Below, in pieces: positions 1 to 9,911 of a stretch of 64,000 bases of DNA. This DNA comes from JANXQG01 sp963804375. Lineage in GTDB: Bacteria > Planctomycetota > Planctomycetia > Pirellulales > Thermoguttaceae. The stretch lies in NCBI GenBank assembly GCA_963804375.1, contig CAWDQE010000015.1, positions 620,001 through 684,000 of the forward strand. The letters run 5' to 3'. The stretch's first letter is position 1. Each line of letters begins with the position of its first letter. A program made the position numbers and the translations under genes. Below the pieces are notes generated by a model. It was given only the letters and a program-made list of their open reading frames with translations, searched no databases and was not told where the DNA came from.

Positions 1-2
1 CC

Positions 3-1729
3 GGCCAGCCCGGCGCGAAGATCGTGGCCGATGACAAAGCTCTGTCTTGGGACGGTGTGATGCCCAACGGGCTCAAGCACGCCTGCGGGCTGCGCGTTCT
101 GCATTCCGGCGGCAGCGTCAAGGCCGACGGCGACAGCATCATCTTCACCGGCTGCGATAGCCTGACGCTGCTGCTGGACGCCCGCACCGATTATGCGCCC
201 GATTTCAAGGCCAATTGGCGCGGGAAGGCGCCGGGGCCGGTGATTGCCAAGGAGCTTGCCGCGGCGGAAAGCAAGTCCTTCGAGGCCCTCCGCAAGGCAC
301 ATCTTGCCGATCTGGCTCGCTTGCTGGCCCGCGTCCGCGTGAATTGGGGGCAGTCTAACGCCGCCACGCTGAAGATGCCGACCGACGCCCGCCTGGCCGC
401 CTACGGCAAAGGCGCGCAGCGATCCCGACCTGGAAGCGACGATGTTCCAATATGGCCGCTATCTCCTGGCCAGTTGCTCGCGACCGGGCGGTCTGCCGGC
501 CAATTTGCAGGGGCTTTGGAACGATAGTAATTCGCCGCCCTGGGCCAGCGACTACCACAACAACATCAATCTGCAGATGAACTACTGGTGCGCCGAATCG
601 ACGGCCCTGCCCGAGTGCCACGAGCCGCTCTTGGATTTCGTCACGGCCTGCGCCGAGCCGTGCCGCATCGCCACGCGCAAGGCCTTTGGCCAGCAGACCC
701 GCGGCTGGACCGCACGCACCAGCCAGAGCATTTTCGGCGGCAACGGCTGGGAATGGAACATCCCCGCCAGTGCGTGGTACGCCCAGCACATGGCCGAACA
801 CTACGCCTTCACGCAGGACAAGAAGTTCCTCCGCGAGCAAGGCTATCCGATGGTCAAGGAAATCTGTGAATACTGGGAAGATCATCTGAAGAAACTTCCG
901 GACGGCACGCTGGTTGCGCCGAATGGCTGGTCGCCCGAACATGGCCCGCGCGAGGACGGCGTGATGCACGACCAGCAGATCATCTGGGACCTGTTCCAGA
1001 ACTACCGCGAGATGGCCCGTGCGCTGGGAGTGGACGCGGCGTACCAGGCGAAAGTGGCCGACATGCAGGCGCACCTGGCGCCGAACAAGATCGGCCGCTG
1101 GGGCCAACTCCAGGAGTGGCAGGCCGACCGTGACGACCCGAACGACACGCATCGCCACACGTCGCACCTGTTCGCCGTCTATCCGGGGCGGCAGATCAGC
1201 CCGACGAGAACACCGGAGCTTGCCGCGGCGGCCGTCAAGAGCCTCAAGGCCCGCAGCAACGACCATGAGGAGACGACGGGAAAGTCGTTCGCCGTGGACA
1301 CGACGATCGGCGATAGTCGCCGTTCCTGGACCTGGCCTTGGCGGTGTGGCGTGTGGGCCCGCCTGGGCGAGGCCCGCCGCGCGGGTATCATGGTCCGCGG
1401 ACTGCTCACCTACAACACCCTGCCGAACCTGTTCTGCAATCACCCGCCGTTCCAGATGGACGGCAACTTCGGCATTTCCGGCGCGATTGCCGAGATGCTG
1501 CTGCAGAGCCATGCCGGCGAGATTTCCCTCTTGCCGGCCTGTCCGGAGGCGTGGGGCAAGCAGGGCTTTTTCACGGGCTTCCGCGCGGGGCGGCTATCGA
1601 GTCGATTGCAAGTGGAAAGACGGCAAAGTGACCGCCTTTCATGTTTTTGCCGACAAGGCGCCCGACAAGAGTGCAAAAGTCAAGGTTCGCGTCAACGGCG
1701 AGGTCCGCGAGATTCTGCCGGAAACCTGA
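3..1729 (+). pseudogene. GH95 alpha-L-fucosidase-like glycosidase, 5'-truncated, two frameshifts
   Basis: The reading frame is open at the left window edge, so the gene is cut there. Reading in frame 3 gives typical GH95 beta-domain sequence (for example SWDGVMPNGL and CDSLTLLLDARTDY). Near 417-423 the frame moves to frame 1 at DPDLEATMFQYGRYLL, and near 1584-1590 it moves to frame 2 for the C-terminal tail GGYRVDCKWKDGKV, ending at 1729. GH95 hallmarks are visible: NINLQMNYW (the Asn pair of the active site), WSPEHGP, HRHTSHLF and PPFQMDGNFG. GH95 enzymes hydrolyse terminal alpha-fucosides (some members act on galactosides). Each break is a single-base event inside conserved sequence, so this is either a recent pseudogene or two assembly indels. 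A second GH95 lies at 60292-62701. The sialate esterase downstream suggests a shared glycan-degradation role. Confidence 0.85.
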
Positions 1730-1737
1730 TCGAATTC

Positions 1738-1765
1738 GTAGGCTGGACTCGGAGGTCCATCCTAC
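1738..1765. repeat. Short imperfect palindromic repeat
   Basis: A shortened copy of the GTAGGATGGACCTCCGAG palindrome family that is perfect at 60201-60259. Arms GTAGGcTGGAC and GTCCATCCTAC form a small hairpin nine bases after the GH95 stop. It may act as a 3'-end structure. There is no T-tract, so it is not called a terminator. Confidence 0.55.
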
Positions 1766-1888
1766 AACACAAGCCTTACTTACCCTGGGGAGATCTTTGC
1801 GTAGGCCGCAGCTTGTTCCGGCCTGCACGTGCGATCTAGTTTCATGCCGGGGTAATACGGGCAACCATCATCACCCCAGGAGTTTGTC

Positions 1889-3448
1889 ATGAATCGAATC
1901 TCTGTCTTTCTGCTCGTTCTCGTGCTGGGCGCCGTCCCGGCCCATGCCGATGTGCACGTCTCGAGCCTTTTTGGCGACAACATGGTCTTGCAGCGGGAAA
2001 TGGCCGTGCCCATCTGGGGCACGGCCGATCCGGGCGAGGCCGTCACGCTGAAAATCGGCGATGCCCAGGCGTCGGCCCAAAGCGATGCCCAAGGCAAGTG
2101 GATGCTGAAACTGCCGGCGATGAAGGCCAACGCCAAGGCCCAAGACCTGACCATCAGCGGCAAGAATACGCTCACGATCAAGAACGTGCTGGTGGGCGAC
2201 GTTTGGGTCTGCTCGGGGCAGTCGAACATGGAATTCGGGCTGGGCGGGTGCAACGCGCCGCAGGACATTGCCGCGGCCGACTATCCCACCCTGCGGCGGA
2301 TCCGACTCGACCACCGCGCCCTCGGCCGGCCCGACCGCGGAGTCCCCGGCCGCTGGGAGGTCTGCACTCCCGGCAGCGCACCGGGCTTCACGGCCGTGGG
2401 GTTTTATTTCGCCCGCCGCATTCAAAAGGAAACGGGCCTGCCCATCGGACTGATCGACGACAGTTGGGGCGGCACGCGGATCGAGCCTTGGATTCCGCCT
2501 TGCGGTTTCCAGATGGAACCGTCCTTGGCCAATGTCGTGAAAGAAATGAAGGATCGCGAGCAAGCGTATCGCAGGGACCTGGGCAACAGCCTGCCGGAGG
2601 TGGAGAAGTGGGTCGCTCGCGCCCGGCGGGCGCTGGCCACGCCCAAGGGCGAGATTCCCAGCCCGCCGCGGGTGCCCGACAATCCGTTCACCGATCCCGG
2701 ATTTCCCACGACGCTCTACAACGGCATGGTCCATCCGGTGGTGCCCTATGCCATCAAGGGCGCGCTCTGGTATCAAGGTGAATCGAACCGCGGCGAAGGA
2801 GACGAATACTACCACAAGATGCGGGCCCTGGTGGGCGGCTGGCGGAAGGTGTGGAACCAAGGCGACTTCCCCTTCTACTTCGTGCAACTGGCCAACTTCG
2901 AGCAGGTGAACCAAGACCCCGCCGGCGGCAACGGTTGGGCGAAGGTCCGCATGGCGCAGTCGAAAAGCCTGCTGATCCCGCATACGGGCATGGCCGTCAT
3001 CATCGACGTGGGCGAGGCCCGCGATATCCATCCCAAGAACAAGTTTGACGTGGGCGAACGCCTGGCCCTCTGGGCCCTGAAAAACGAATACGGCCGGAAG
3101 GCGATCGTTTGCAGCGGGCCGCTGTACAAATCGATGGAGGTTGTGGACGGGAAGATTCGCGTCCGCTTCGACTACACGGGCGGCGGCCTGATGATCGGCA
3201 AGAAGGACGACCGCCAGCCGGCGGTCGAGGACCAGGGCGGCAAACTCCGCCGCTTCGCGATTGCGGGCGAAGACAAGAAATGGTATTGGGCCGACGCGGC
3301 GATCGACGGCGAGACGGTCGTCGTGTCGAGCCCGGATGTCCCCAAGCCGGTGGCGGTGCGCTATGCCTTCTCGATGAATCCCGAGGGCTGCAACTTGTAC
3401 AACAAGGAAGGCCTGCCGGCTTCGCCGTTCCGCACGGACGATTGGTAA
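1889..3448 (+). CDS. Sialate O-acetylesterase (SASA/DUF303 family), secreted
   Basis: 519 residues, beginning with a signal peptide (MNRISVFLLVLVLGAVPAHA) that supports the ATG at 1889. An N-terminal beta-rich segment is followed by the family's nucleophile motif GQSNMEFGL near residue 110. A WYQGESN motif sits in the middle, and the C-terminal catalytic histidine motif DIHPKNK is near residue 380. SASA-family SGNH hydrolases remove O-acetyl groups from sialic acids or other acetylated glycans, here presumably outside the cytoplasm. It lies 160 bp after the GH95 gene on the same strand, fitting stepwise removal of acetyl and fucosyl decorations. Length and motif order are normal for the family. 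The exact substrate (sialic acid, xylan or another glycan) cannot be read from sequence. Confidence 0.9.
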   Translation: MNRISVFLLVLVLGAVPAHADVHVSSLFGDNMVLQREMAVPIWGTADPGEAVTLKIGDAQASAQSDAQGKWMLKLPAMKANAKAQDLTISGKNTLTIKNVLVGDVWVCSGQSNMEFGLGGCNAPQDIAAADYPTLRRIRLDHRALGRPDRGVPGRWEVCTPGSAPGFTAVGFYFARRIQKETGLPIGLIDDSWGGTRIEPWIPPCGFQMEPSLANVVKEMKDREQAYRRDLGNSLPEVEKWVARARRALATPKGEIPSPPRVPDNPFTDPGFPTTLYNGMVHPVVPYAIKGALWYQGESNRGEGDEYYHKMRALVGGWRKVWNQGDFPFYFVQLANFEQVNQDPAGGNGWAKVRMAQSKSLLIPHTGMAVIIDVGEARDIHPKNKFDVGERLALWALKNEYGRKAIVCSGPLYKSMEVVDGKIRVRFDYTGGGLMIGKKDDRQPAVEDQGGKLRRFAIAGEDKKWYWADAAIDGETVVVSSPDVPKPVAVRYAFSMNPEGCNLYNKEGLPASPFRTDDW

Positions 3449-3456
3449 AGGGTGAG

Positions 3457-6400
3457 ATGATGAAACGTCTATCCGTGTTCGGCGTGATTTGTTGGTTGCT
3501 GGCGGCAGGGCCGCCTGGCACGGCCGCCGGCGGCGAGCCGTGGGATGGGCCTGCCATGGCTGCCGCGCCGGCCGAAGTCCTCAAGGCTGCAACCGCCAAA
3601 CCGGCCCCCGAGCATGCCGACCTGGAGATGCTTCTGGACGAGACCCGCTTTGAGTTCGACGCGCAGGGGAAGATGTGCTGCGCGACGCGACGCGTCTACC
3701 GCTGCCTGACTGAGGAGGGTCTTGCCAACGGCGCCTGGACGGGAGGCGAATGGTCCCCCTGGCACCAGGAGCGGCCGGCGCTGCGCGCCCGGGTCATCAC
3801 CCCCGACGGCGCCGTGCACCTGCTCGACCCCAAGACCATTGCCGAGGTGCCGGTGGACCAGGCCTCTTCGGATGAACTGACCGATCGCCGCGCCTTGCGG
3901 GCGCCGCTGCCGGCCGTGAAGGTGGGGGCGGTGATCGAGGAAGAAATCGTCGTTCGCGACACCCAGCCGCTGTTCAGCCAGGGCCTGGCCCATCAACATT
4001 TCCTGACGAACTTCTATCCGACGCGGAAGTGGCGGCTGAGCATCGAAGCCCCCAAGGAATTGCCGCTGCGCTTCGAGGCCCGCGCCTTGGATCTGAAACC
4101 GGTCCGCAGCGACGCCAATGGCCGGGTGCGGCTGGTTTTCGAGACGCAGCCGCCCGCCACGCTCACCTTGCCGGAACCGATGCAGCCGCCCGAATGTGCG
4201 AGTTGGCCGTGCGTGGCGTTCTCGACGGGTAAGTCGTGGACCGAGGTGGCGGCCGGCTACACATCGCTCGTCGAACCGCAGATCGACAAAACGCCCGTGC
4301 AGGCCATGGTCCGCGAAGTGCTCGGCGGCGAAACCGATCGGCGGAAAACGGCGACCAAGTTGCTGGCCAAACTACAGGACTCGGTCCGCTACGTGGCGGT
4401 CGAGTTCGGCCAGTCGGCGATCGTTCCCAGAAAGCCGCAGGATACGCTCGCACGCCGCTACGGCGACTGCAAGGACCAGGCCGCGTTGTTGTCGGCCATG
4501 CTCCGCGCGGCGGGGCACCCCGCCCACCTGGCCCTGATCTGCGCAGGGTCTGAAAGCGACCTTGTCCCCAGCCTGCCGGGGCTCGGCTGGTTCAACCATG
4601 TCGTGGTCTACGTGCCGGGCGACCCGCCGCTGTGGATCGATCCAGTCAACCGCGAAGTCGCGCCCGGCGAGCTGCCGCAGTCGGACCAGGGCCGTTGGGC
4701 CCTGGTCGCCGCTCCCGGCACGAAGGACCTCGTCAAGACCCCGCGCAGCGACTACCACCTCGCCAGCGTCGTCGAGACCGACGAGTTCCTGCTCTCGGAG
4801 ACCGGCCAGGACCGGGTGAATGTCTCTGTCGCCTATAGCGGAGCGTTTGCCCAGGGGCAGCGGATGTTCTATTCCCTGCTCGGCCGCGAGAAGATGACCG
4901 AATACTGGAAAAACACGGCCCAGAACCTCTATCGCGCCAAGACGCTGGGGCGCCTGGAATACTCGTCGGTTCAAGACAAGGCCAAACCTTTCGAGGTCCG
5001 CCTGGAGCTTGCCGATGCCCGCGTCAGTGCCATCGGCCAGGGCGCGATCGCGGCCTACATCGCTCCCGGTACGTTGTTTCAGCGGCTGCCGCCGGCGTTG
5101 ATTCCCCCAGCGCAGCCCGACGAGGCCGAGCCTGCCAAACCGGTCCCCGGCGGCAAGCCGGACGAGAAAACTGCGGCGGCGAAGGAGCGAAAGTCGCCGC
5201 TCGTGCTCCCCTTGCCGCACGTGTCGCAGATGCGGTACCGCATCACGCCGCCAGCGGGCTATACGGCTGGCGAACCCCCCAAGGACCAGTCGAAGCAGTG
5301 CGGGCCGGTAACGATCGTCCAGCATTTCCGCGTGTTGAACAACGGCGCCGTGGAAGCGACCTTTCAGATGGACACCGGTCCCGGGACCTTCACGGCCGCC
5401 GAGGTCAATGCCCTCCGCAAGACATTGGCCGACCTGGGCGGCGGGAACGTGACCCAGTGGCAGATCCCGATCGCCTTCGAACATAAGGGTCAAAAATACC
5501 TTGCCGAGGGCCGCATCAAAGAAGCGCTTGCCGAGTGTCGCCGGCTTTCTCAGCAGGCGCCGAATCGTGCGGAACACCACGGGCATTATGCCCAGGCCCT
5601 GCTGGTGGCCGGCCTGGGCGAGGCGGCCCGCCAAGAGGCCCGGCGGGAAGTCGAACTGGCCCCGAAGTCCGTGCCAGCGCTGAGCGGGCTGGGATGGATC
5701 CTCAGCCACGACTTGCTCGGCCGGCCGTATAGTCCGGGCATGGACTGGTCCGGCGCGGCGGATTGCTATCGCAAGGCCCTGGAGATCGAGCCCTCGAACT
5801 CCGCGGTGCGGGCCGCCTATGCCACGCTGCTGGAATTCAGCCCGGACGGACTCCGTTATGTTCCCGAGGCCCGGCTTGATGAGGCCTTGCAGCAGTACCG
5901 CCAGTACCGCAAGGACCGCGGCAAGGCGGCGCAAGCCGACGATGTGGACACCGCGTTTGTGCTGCTGCTGATGCGGGCGGGCAAATTTGCCGAGATGGAA
6001 AAGGTGGCGGCAAGCATCGAGTCGCCCGTGATGCCTTCCCTGCTGCTGGCCGCGATCGCCGCCCAGCGCGGGGCGGCCGCGGCCGAGCAGAAGGCCCGCA
6101 CCATGAGCCAAGGGGCCGACCAGCGCCGCACCTTGCTCAGAACGGCGGCAATTTACCTGGACGCCGCGCGGCTTTATCCGAGAGGCAAGGACCTCTATGA
6201 GGTGGCCGGCACGTCCGGCGACGATGCGGCGCAGGTCAGGCAAATGGTCCAGGCCTTTGCAAGGATCCGGCGGTTCGACGAGATCGCGTTTGCCGAGAAT
6301 GATCCGCGCCGGCCCGTGCAGCAGTTGTGTGTCGATCTGCTGATGGGCGGAAAGCGGTGCGAGCAGGCCCTGGGGCTTTTTGTCAAGAGCGCCAAGGAAA

Positions 6401-7605
6401 CGGAACGGGTGGAGTCGCTGCAGATCGTCGATCGATCGTTCCGCTACTGGCGGAATACGGACCGCCAGAGGCTGCGGACCCCGCAGAGCAATGCCGACCT
6501 GGTCTCGCTGTTCGAATTCACGAGCGAAGGCGATAAGAACTCGGGATACCGCATCAGCGTCAAGGGCCAGTTGCTGTCGCCGATCCGCTGTCACGTGGTG
6601 CTGGAAGAGGGCCAATATCGCCTGCTGCCGCTGGATGGGGCGGCATCTCTCGGCGGCGCGGCGCTGGATCGCCTGGCAGCGGGCGACGTCCCCGGGGCCA
6701 AGCGCTGGCTGGATTGGGCCTGGGCCCAAGAGCAGCCGAGCATCGCGTGGCTCGACCCGTTCTCCGCTTCCCCCTTCGCCCATCTCTGGACGGAACTGGA
6801 GCACGATCGCGCGGAGCACATTCGGCTGGCGGCCGCGGCTGTGTTGGCCCAGGGTCCGCAGGCGCAGCGGGCCATTCCCATTCTCCTGGAAGCGCAGCAG
6901 CACAAGTTGCCCGCTTCCCAGGCCCTCCAGATCGACCGTGCGCTGATGCACGCCTACGCCAACGGCGAGCAAGCGGAACCGATGCTGAAAATCGCCGAGC
7001 GGCTGCTCGCCGTGCGCCCGAAGGTCAAGGAGCTGCAGTTGTACCGGCTGGGTGCATTGCACCTCCTGGGGCGCCGCGACGAGGCCCTCAAGGCCGTGCG
7101 AGACTGGCTGGGCAAAACCCGCGGCAACTCCTGGCAGGATGTGGCCCTTGCCATCGCGGCCGGCAGATTGGGCGAGTTCGAACTTGCCCGCAAACAACTT
7201 CGCGCGGCAGTCAGCCAAGGGATTCCCTTGTCGCGCGCCCTGCACGCCTTGGCATGGTTCTCCGTCGTTTGCCAGCACGTGGACAACCAGGCGCGCGACG
7301 ACGCCGTGAAGGCCCTGGAAAGCGTACAACCGCAATATGAAGCCCAGGTGTTGGCGACGCTGGCCAGCATCGAAGTGGAACTGGGCAAGCCGGCCGACGC
7401 CCTGGAACACCTCGTCCGCTCCAAGGAGCTGCAGTACGGCCGCTTGAGCGGCGGCGATTGGTACGCCTTGGGCCGGCTGGCGGAGCACTATCAACTCGAA
7501 GACATCGCCGTGGGCCTCTACCGCAAGGTCGAGCCAGCGCCCCAGCCGCGGGCCGACGATGTCTTCCTGCTCGCCCAGCAAAGGTTGAAGAAATTGGGGA
7601 AGTAG
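3457..7605 (+). CDS. DUF3857 / transglutaminase-like protein with C-terminal TPR region
   Basis: 1382 residues. The start is taken at the tandem ATG-ATG at 3457/3460, eight bases after the preceding stop and after an AAGGGTGAG ribosome-binding stretch. A signal peptide follows (MKRLSVFGVICWLLAAG). Residues ~50-260 match the DUF3857 pattern. A transglutaminase-like core carries the catalytic Cys in RRYGDCKDQAALL (~335), His in WFNHVVVYV (~380) and Asp in WIDPVNRE (~393), so the triad is intact. A proline/lysine-rich linker (~560) and a second beta domain precede a long alpha-helical repeat region (~680-1382) that reads as degenerate TPRs. Proteins of this architecture are common in Planctomycetes and Bacteroidetes, but their substrate is not established. 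It probably forms an operon with the esterase upstream (9 bp gap). Role in the periplasm is inferred. Confidence 0.85.
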   Translation: MMKRLSVFGVICWLLAAGPPGTAAGGEPWDGPAMAAAPAEVLKAATAKPAPEHADLEMLLDETRFEFDAQGKMCCATRRVYRCLTEEGLANGAWTGGEWSPWHQERPALRARVITPDGAVHLLDPKTIAEVPVDQASSDELTDRRALRAPLPAVKVGAVIEEEIVVRDTQPLFSQGLAHQHFLTNFYPTRKWRLSIEAPKELPLRFEARALDLKPVRSDANGRVRLVFETQPPATLTLPEPMQPPECASWPCVAFSTGKSWTEVAAGYTSLVEPQIDKTPVQAMVREVLGGETDRRKTATKLLAKLQDSVRYVAVEFGQSAIVPRKPQDTLARRYGDCKDQAALLSAMLRAAGHPAHLALICAGSESDLVPSLPGLGWFNHVVVYVPGDPPLWIDPVNREVAPGELPQSDQGRWALVAAPGTKDLVKTPRSDYHLASVVETDEFLLSETGQDRVNVSVAYSGAFAQGQRMFYSLLGREKMTEYWKNTAQNLYRAKTLGRLEYSSVQDKAKPFEVRLELADARVSAIGQGAIAAYIAPGTLFQRLPPALIPPAQPDEAEPAKPVPGGKPDEKTAAAKERKSPLVLPLPHVSQMRYRITPPAGYTAGEPPKDQSKQCGPVTIVQHFRVLNNGAVEATFQMDTGPGTFTAAEVNALRKTLADLGGGNVTQWQIPIAFEHKGQKYLAEGRIKEALAECRRLSQQAPNRAEHHGHYAQALLVAGLGEAARQEARREVELAPKSVPALSGLGWILSHDLLGRPYSPGMDWSGAADCYRKALEIEPSNSAVRAAYATLLEFSPDGLRYVPEARLDEALQQYRQYRKDRGKAAQADDVDTAFVLLLMRAGKFAEMEKVAASIESPVMPSLLLAAIAAQRGAAAAEQKARTMSQGADQRRTLLRTAAIYLDAARLYPRGKDLYEVAGTSGDDAAQVRQMVQAFARIRRFDEIAFAENDPRRPVQQLCVDLLMGGKRCEQALGLFVKSAKETERVESLQIVDRSFRYWRNTDRQRLRTPQSNADLVSLFEFTSEGDKNSGYRISVKGQLLSPIRCHVVLEEGQYRLLPLDGAASLGGAALDRLAAGDVPGAKRWLDWAWAQEQPSIAWLDPFSASPFAHLWTELEHDRAEHIRLAAAAVLAQGPQAQRAIPILLEAQQHKLPASQALQIDRALMHAYANGEQAEPMLKIAERLLAVRPKVKELQLYRLGALHLLGRRDEALKAVRDWLGKTRGNSWQDVALAIAAGRLGEFELARKQLRAAVSQGIPLSRALHALAWFSVVCQHVDNQARDDAVKALESVQPQYEAQVLATLASIEVELGKPADALEHLVRSKELQYGRLSGGDWYALGRLAEHYQLEDIAVGLYRKVEPAPQPRADDVFLLAQQRLKKLGK

Positions 7606-7606
7606 A

Positions 7607-7670
7607 TGTAGGTCGGGCTTTCCAGCCTGACAGACCGTAGGGTGGGCCGAGTGAAACGAGTCCCACCGCC
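7607..7670. repeat. Intergenic palindromic repeats (GTAGGTCGGGCTTTCCAGCCTGAC and GTAGGGTGGGCCGAG types)
   Basis: Immediately after the TPR gene stop lies a half-copy of the GTAGGTCAGGCTTTCCAG family seen as a full hairpin at 38948-39010. It is followed by GTAGGGTGGGCCGAGTGAAA, which matches one arm of the hairpin at 39181-39242. Two repeat families abut here. They are non-coding. Confidence 0.6.
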
Positions 7671-7760
7671 CCTGCCACACAACTCAATGGCTCATTTTCA
7701 ATGCAAAGATCAATAGGCTACAAGAAATGCCACCACCTCGTCCCGTGGGTGAAGGAGTTG

Positions 7761-7853
7761 TACGGCTACGGCGCGAGAATGGACTAGCTGGGCAACCTGA
7801 TTCACCATCCAGGCAAGCTGGATGGGGTCGTTGCCGGACTTGTGTGTGACAAC
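7761..7853. repeat. Left arm of long inverted repeat flanking the glycosidase-like gene
   Basis: The segment running from GGCTACGGCGCGAGAATGG through CATCCAGGCAAGCTGGATGG to CCGGACTTGTGTGTGACAAC is found again as reverse complement at 9912-10069. It contains an internal hairpin (CATCCAG/CTGGATG). The 28-codon ORF 7701-7787, ending inside the arm, is too short and too unlike known proteins to call. Together the two arms bracket the gene 7963-9633. Confidence 0.7.
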
Positions 7854-7962
7854 GAGGGCGTGAGCCCCTGACTATTGCATGTCGCCGCTCCGCGGCTAGG
7901 CTGCACCATGCCCAACGCGTGGCCTCGGCCGAGATTGAAATTATGGTTCAGGATATGAAACG

Positions 7963-9633
7963 ATGAATCGAAGAACTCTTGGTTCCTTGACTTGTCTACC
8001 CCTAGCGCTTGTCTTGCTGTTCGTGTCGGCGGCGCAAGGAGCCCAAAGTGTGCGACGGGCCGGGGACTCGGTCCCGGACGACTTTCCGCGGTTCGTCGTG
8101 CCGGGGCACGAGAGGGAGATGTCGCTGTTGCGCAAGCTGTATTGGCTGCACGATCAGCCGGCCGGCCCTTTGATCCCTCTCTGGGACGAGTGGATGCCGA
8201 TGAGCACGCTCTGGCCTGCGCGCGGCGAGGGGCTGCAACTGAATTCCATGCGTGGCCGCTGGGCCGCCGCGTTGGCCGGCCGCGCAATGAATGCGGAGGG
8301 CTTTGTCCACACGCACCAGCACGACGGGCCGGCGCATGCCGAGGGCTGGCCGTTCCCGCTCTGGCAGCAGGCCGGCGGCATCGGCTGGCATTTCGCCCCG
8401 ACCGGCGTTCCGGGCTACGACGCCCCACACGCCACGCCCGACGGCTGGACCCTCACGGCCGCCCGCGGCCAGGCCCTGAGTGCCAAGGGCTGGCCGATCG
8501 AGTTGACGGCCGCGGGCGCGACGGCGCAGACGCCCTCGTTCGCCGTCGAGGCCCGCGCCGCCCCTTGGCTGCGTCTGAACTGGTGGGCCAGCGGCCTGGA
8601 GCGGGCCAACCCCTACGTCGAGTGGACGGCCAAGGACGCGCCCCAGTTCAGCCCCGATCGCCGCCTGTACTTTTCGGCCGCCGGCGGCGACGGGCCCGTG
8701 GACCTCGCCCGCGGCGAAACCCGCAGCATGCTCCCCATGTACCGCCTGCCCGCTTGGAAAGGCGCCATTACGGGGCTCCGCATCGGGTTTGACAATCCGG
8801 GGCCGGCGCAGGTCGTCATTAAGTCGTTCCATACGGCCTGCGATACCCGCCAGAACATCAACAACTCGAACTTCATCCGCGGCTGCCACGACTATTTCCT
8901 CTGGACGAGCGATTTGACGTTCCTCCGCGGCCAGATCGGGCGGATCCGCACGGCCATGCGTTTCATGATGCGGGAGTTCGACACGCGGGCCCGCAAGTGC
9001 GTCTACACGACCTGGCCCGGCCACGAGGGACGCAGCGGCGTGCGCCGCGTCGCCGGCAAGACCGTGATCGTGACCGGTGAAGGCATCGGCAGCAACTACT
9101 TCTGGGGTTGGAGCAACCCCGAGTCGGTGCCCTGGGGCAACCAGGTGCAAGACGGCGGTGCAGTGCTCGGGTTCTCGTATCACGACCTCATGGCCCGGCT
9201 GAAGACCGCCGGCCCCGACGACGCCTGGCAGCGCCTGCGCGCGATCCTGGCCTGGTTCGACGAGGTCCAGTTGGCCGGCGGCTATCGCCAGTATTACAAG
9301 GACCCGTCGCGGGGCACGATGCAAGGCGGCAACGTGCCCGGTGGACTCGGGCTCGACAAGGAGTTCTTCGAGTCGATCCTCGTGCCGCAAGTCATGTTGT
9401 ACGGGTTTCTCGGGCTGCGGCCGACAGCCGACGGTTTCAGCGTTGCCCCGCGGCTGCCCGCCGACTGGAAAGAGCTATCGATCACGCGGATTCACTTGCG
9501 CGACCACGTTATCGACGTGCGCGTTACGGCCGGGACCATCGAGGTGACCGACTACACCCCCGGCGGCCGGCCGTTGAAGATCACGCACCCGCCCGAGAGG
9601 AAGCTGGCGGTCGTTCAGCGTGGCCGGCCTTGA
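7963..9633 (+). CDS. Six-hairpin glycosidase-like secreted protein
   Basis: 556 residues with a signal peptide (MNRRTLGSLTCLPLALVLLF, cleavage near AAQG). The N-terminal half is tryptophan-rich and beta-like. The C-terminal half resembles (alpha/alpha)6 glycosidase toroids: CHDYFLWTSDLTFLRGQI followed by RTAMRFMMREF, FWGWSNPESVPWGNQ, a GYRQYYKDPSRGTMQGG segment and a C-terminal small beta domain (PTADGFSVAPRLPADW). This order is typical of GH78/GH95-type and related six-hairpin enzymes. I cannot assign a GH family or a catalytic residue with confidence, and the toroid seems short for a complete catalytic domain. The gene stands alone between inverted repeat arms at 7761-7853 and 9912-10069, which suggests movement as a unit. 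Substrate unknown, probably a plant or algal polysaccharide. Confidence 0.7.
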   Translation: MNRRTLGSLTCLPLALVLLFVSAAQGAQSVRRAGDSVPDDFPRFVVPGHEREMSLLRKLYWLHDQPAGPLIPLWDEWMPMSTLWPARGEGLQLNSMRGRWAAALAGRAMNAEGFVHTHQHDGPAHAEGWPFPLWQQAGGIGWHFAPTGVPGYDAPHATPDGWTLTAARGQALSAKGWPIELTAAGATAQTPSFAVEARAAPWLRLNWWASGLERANPYVEWTAKDAPQFSPDRRLYFSAAGGDGPVDLARGETRSMLPMYRLPAWKGAITGLRIGFDNPGPAQVVIKSFHTACDTRQNINNSNFIRGCHDYFLWTSDLTFLRGQIGRIRTAMRFMMREFDTRARKCVYTTWPGHEGRSGVRRVAGKTVIVTGEGIGSNYFWGWSNPESVPWGNQVQDGGAVLGFSYHDLMARLKTAGPDDAWQRLRAILAWFDEVQLAGGYRQYYKDPSRGTMQGGNVPGGLGLDKEFFESILVPQVMLYGFLGLRPTADGFSVAPRLPADWKELSITRIHLRDHVIDVRVTAGTIEVTDYTPGGRPLKITHPPERKLAVVQRGRP

Positions 9634-9730
9634 TCGCCCCGTCGAGGAAAGCCACGTCGAACTTGGCCACGCTCATGCCGACCTTGGCGGTGGGATCGAC
9701 CTTCTTGGCCGCGTCGTAGGCGGCGACCAC
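9623..9730 (-). pseudogene. Relic of a glycoside hydrolase gene (internal fragment)
   Basis: On the minus strand this stretch reads AAYDAAKKVDPTAKVGMS followed by VAKFDVAFLDGAIKAG. That is the helix-strand pattern of TIM-barrel glycosidases of the GH39/GH-A type, where 'AAKKADP-x-xKVG' precedes a beta strand. No start, stop or flanking domain belongs to it. It overlaps the last bases of the glycosidase-like gene on the plus strand. It is read as a leftover of a gene lost during rearrangement. The match is from memory of the family pattern only. Confidence 0.4.
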
Positions 9731-9734
9731 CAAA

Positions 9735-9785
9735 TGACCTTTCGCGATTCTGGGGCGCTGGCCGGTGTCCGGGTGGGACCGGGCT
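9735..9785. repeat. Dispersed repeat segment (ACCTTTCGCGATTCTGGG type)
   Basis: ACCTTTCGCGATTCTGGG and the following GGTGTCCGGGTGGGA recur in the same order at about 38808-38850, and a short inverted piece recurs near 39152. This is one block of a mosaic repeat shared by the two intergenic regions. Confidence 0.6.
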
Positions 9786-9911
9786 GCGCGAAATCGGTCG
9801 TTTCTGCGGTTTACCGGAGTGGGTTTTGAGGACCGTTTCGGTTCCGCCACTCCGCATGGCGGATGCCCCGTCGCGTAGCGACGACTGACGGTAGCCGCGG
9901 GTTTTAACCCA

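Noticed and set aside
3109..3456. Upstream extension of the DUF3857 gene
   Set aside because: It would overlap the sialate esterase by 340 bases; the tandem ATG at 3457 is followed by a signal peptide.
4372..7680. 1102-codon open frame on the minus strand
   Set aside because: Lies entirely opposite the DUF3857/TPR gene; Arg/Gly/His-rich sequence without motifs. A codon-bias shadow.
7701..7787. 28-codon ORF before the inverted repeat arm
   Set aside because: Too short, no ribosome-binding site of note and no recognised family.
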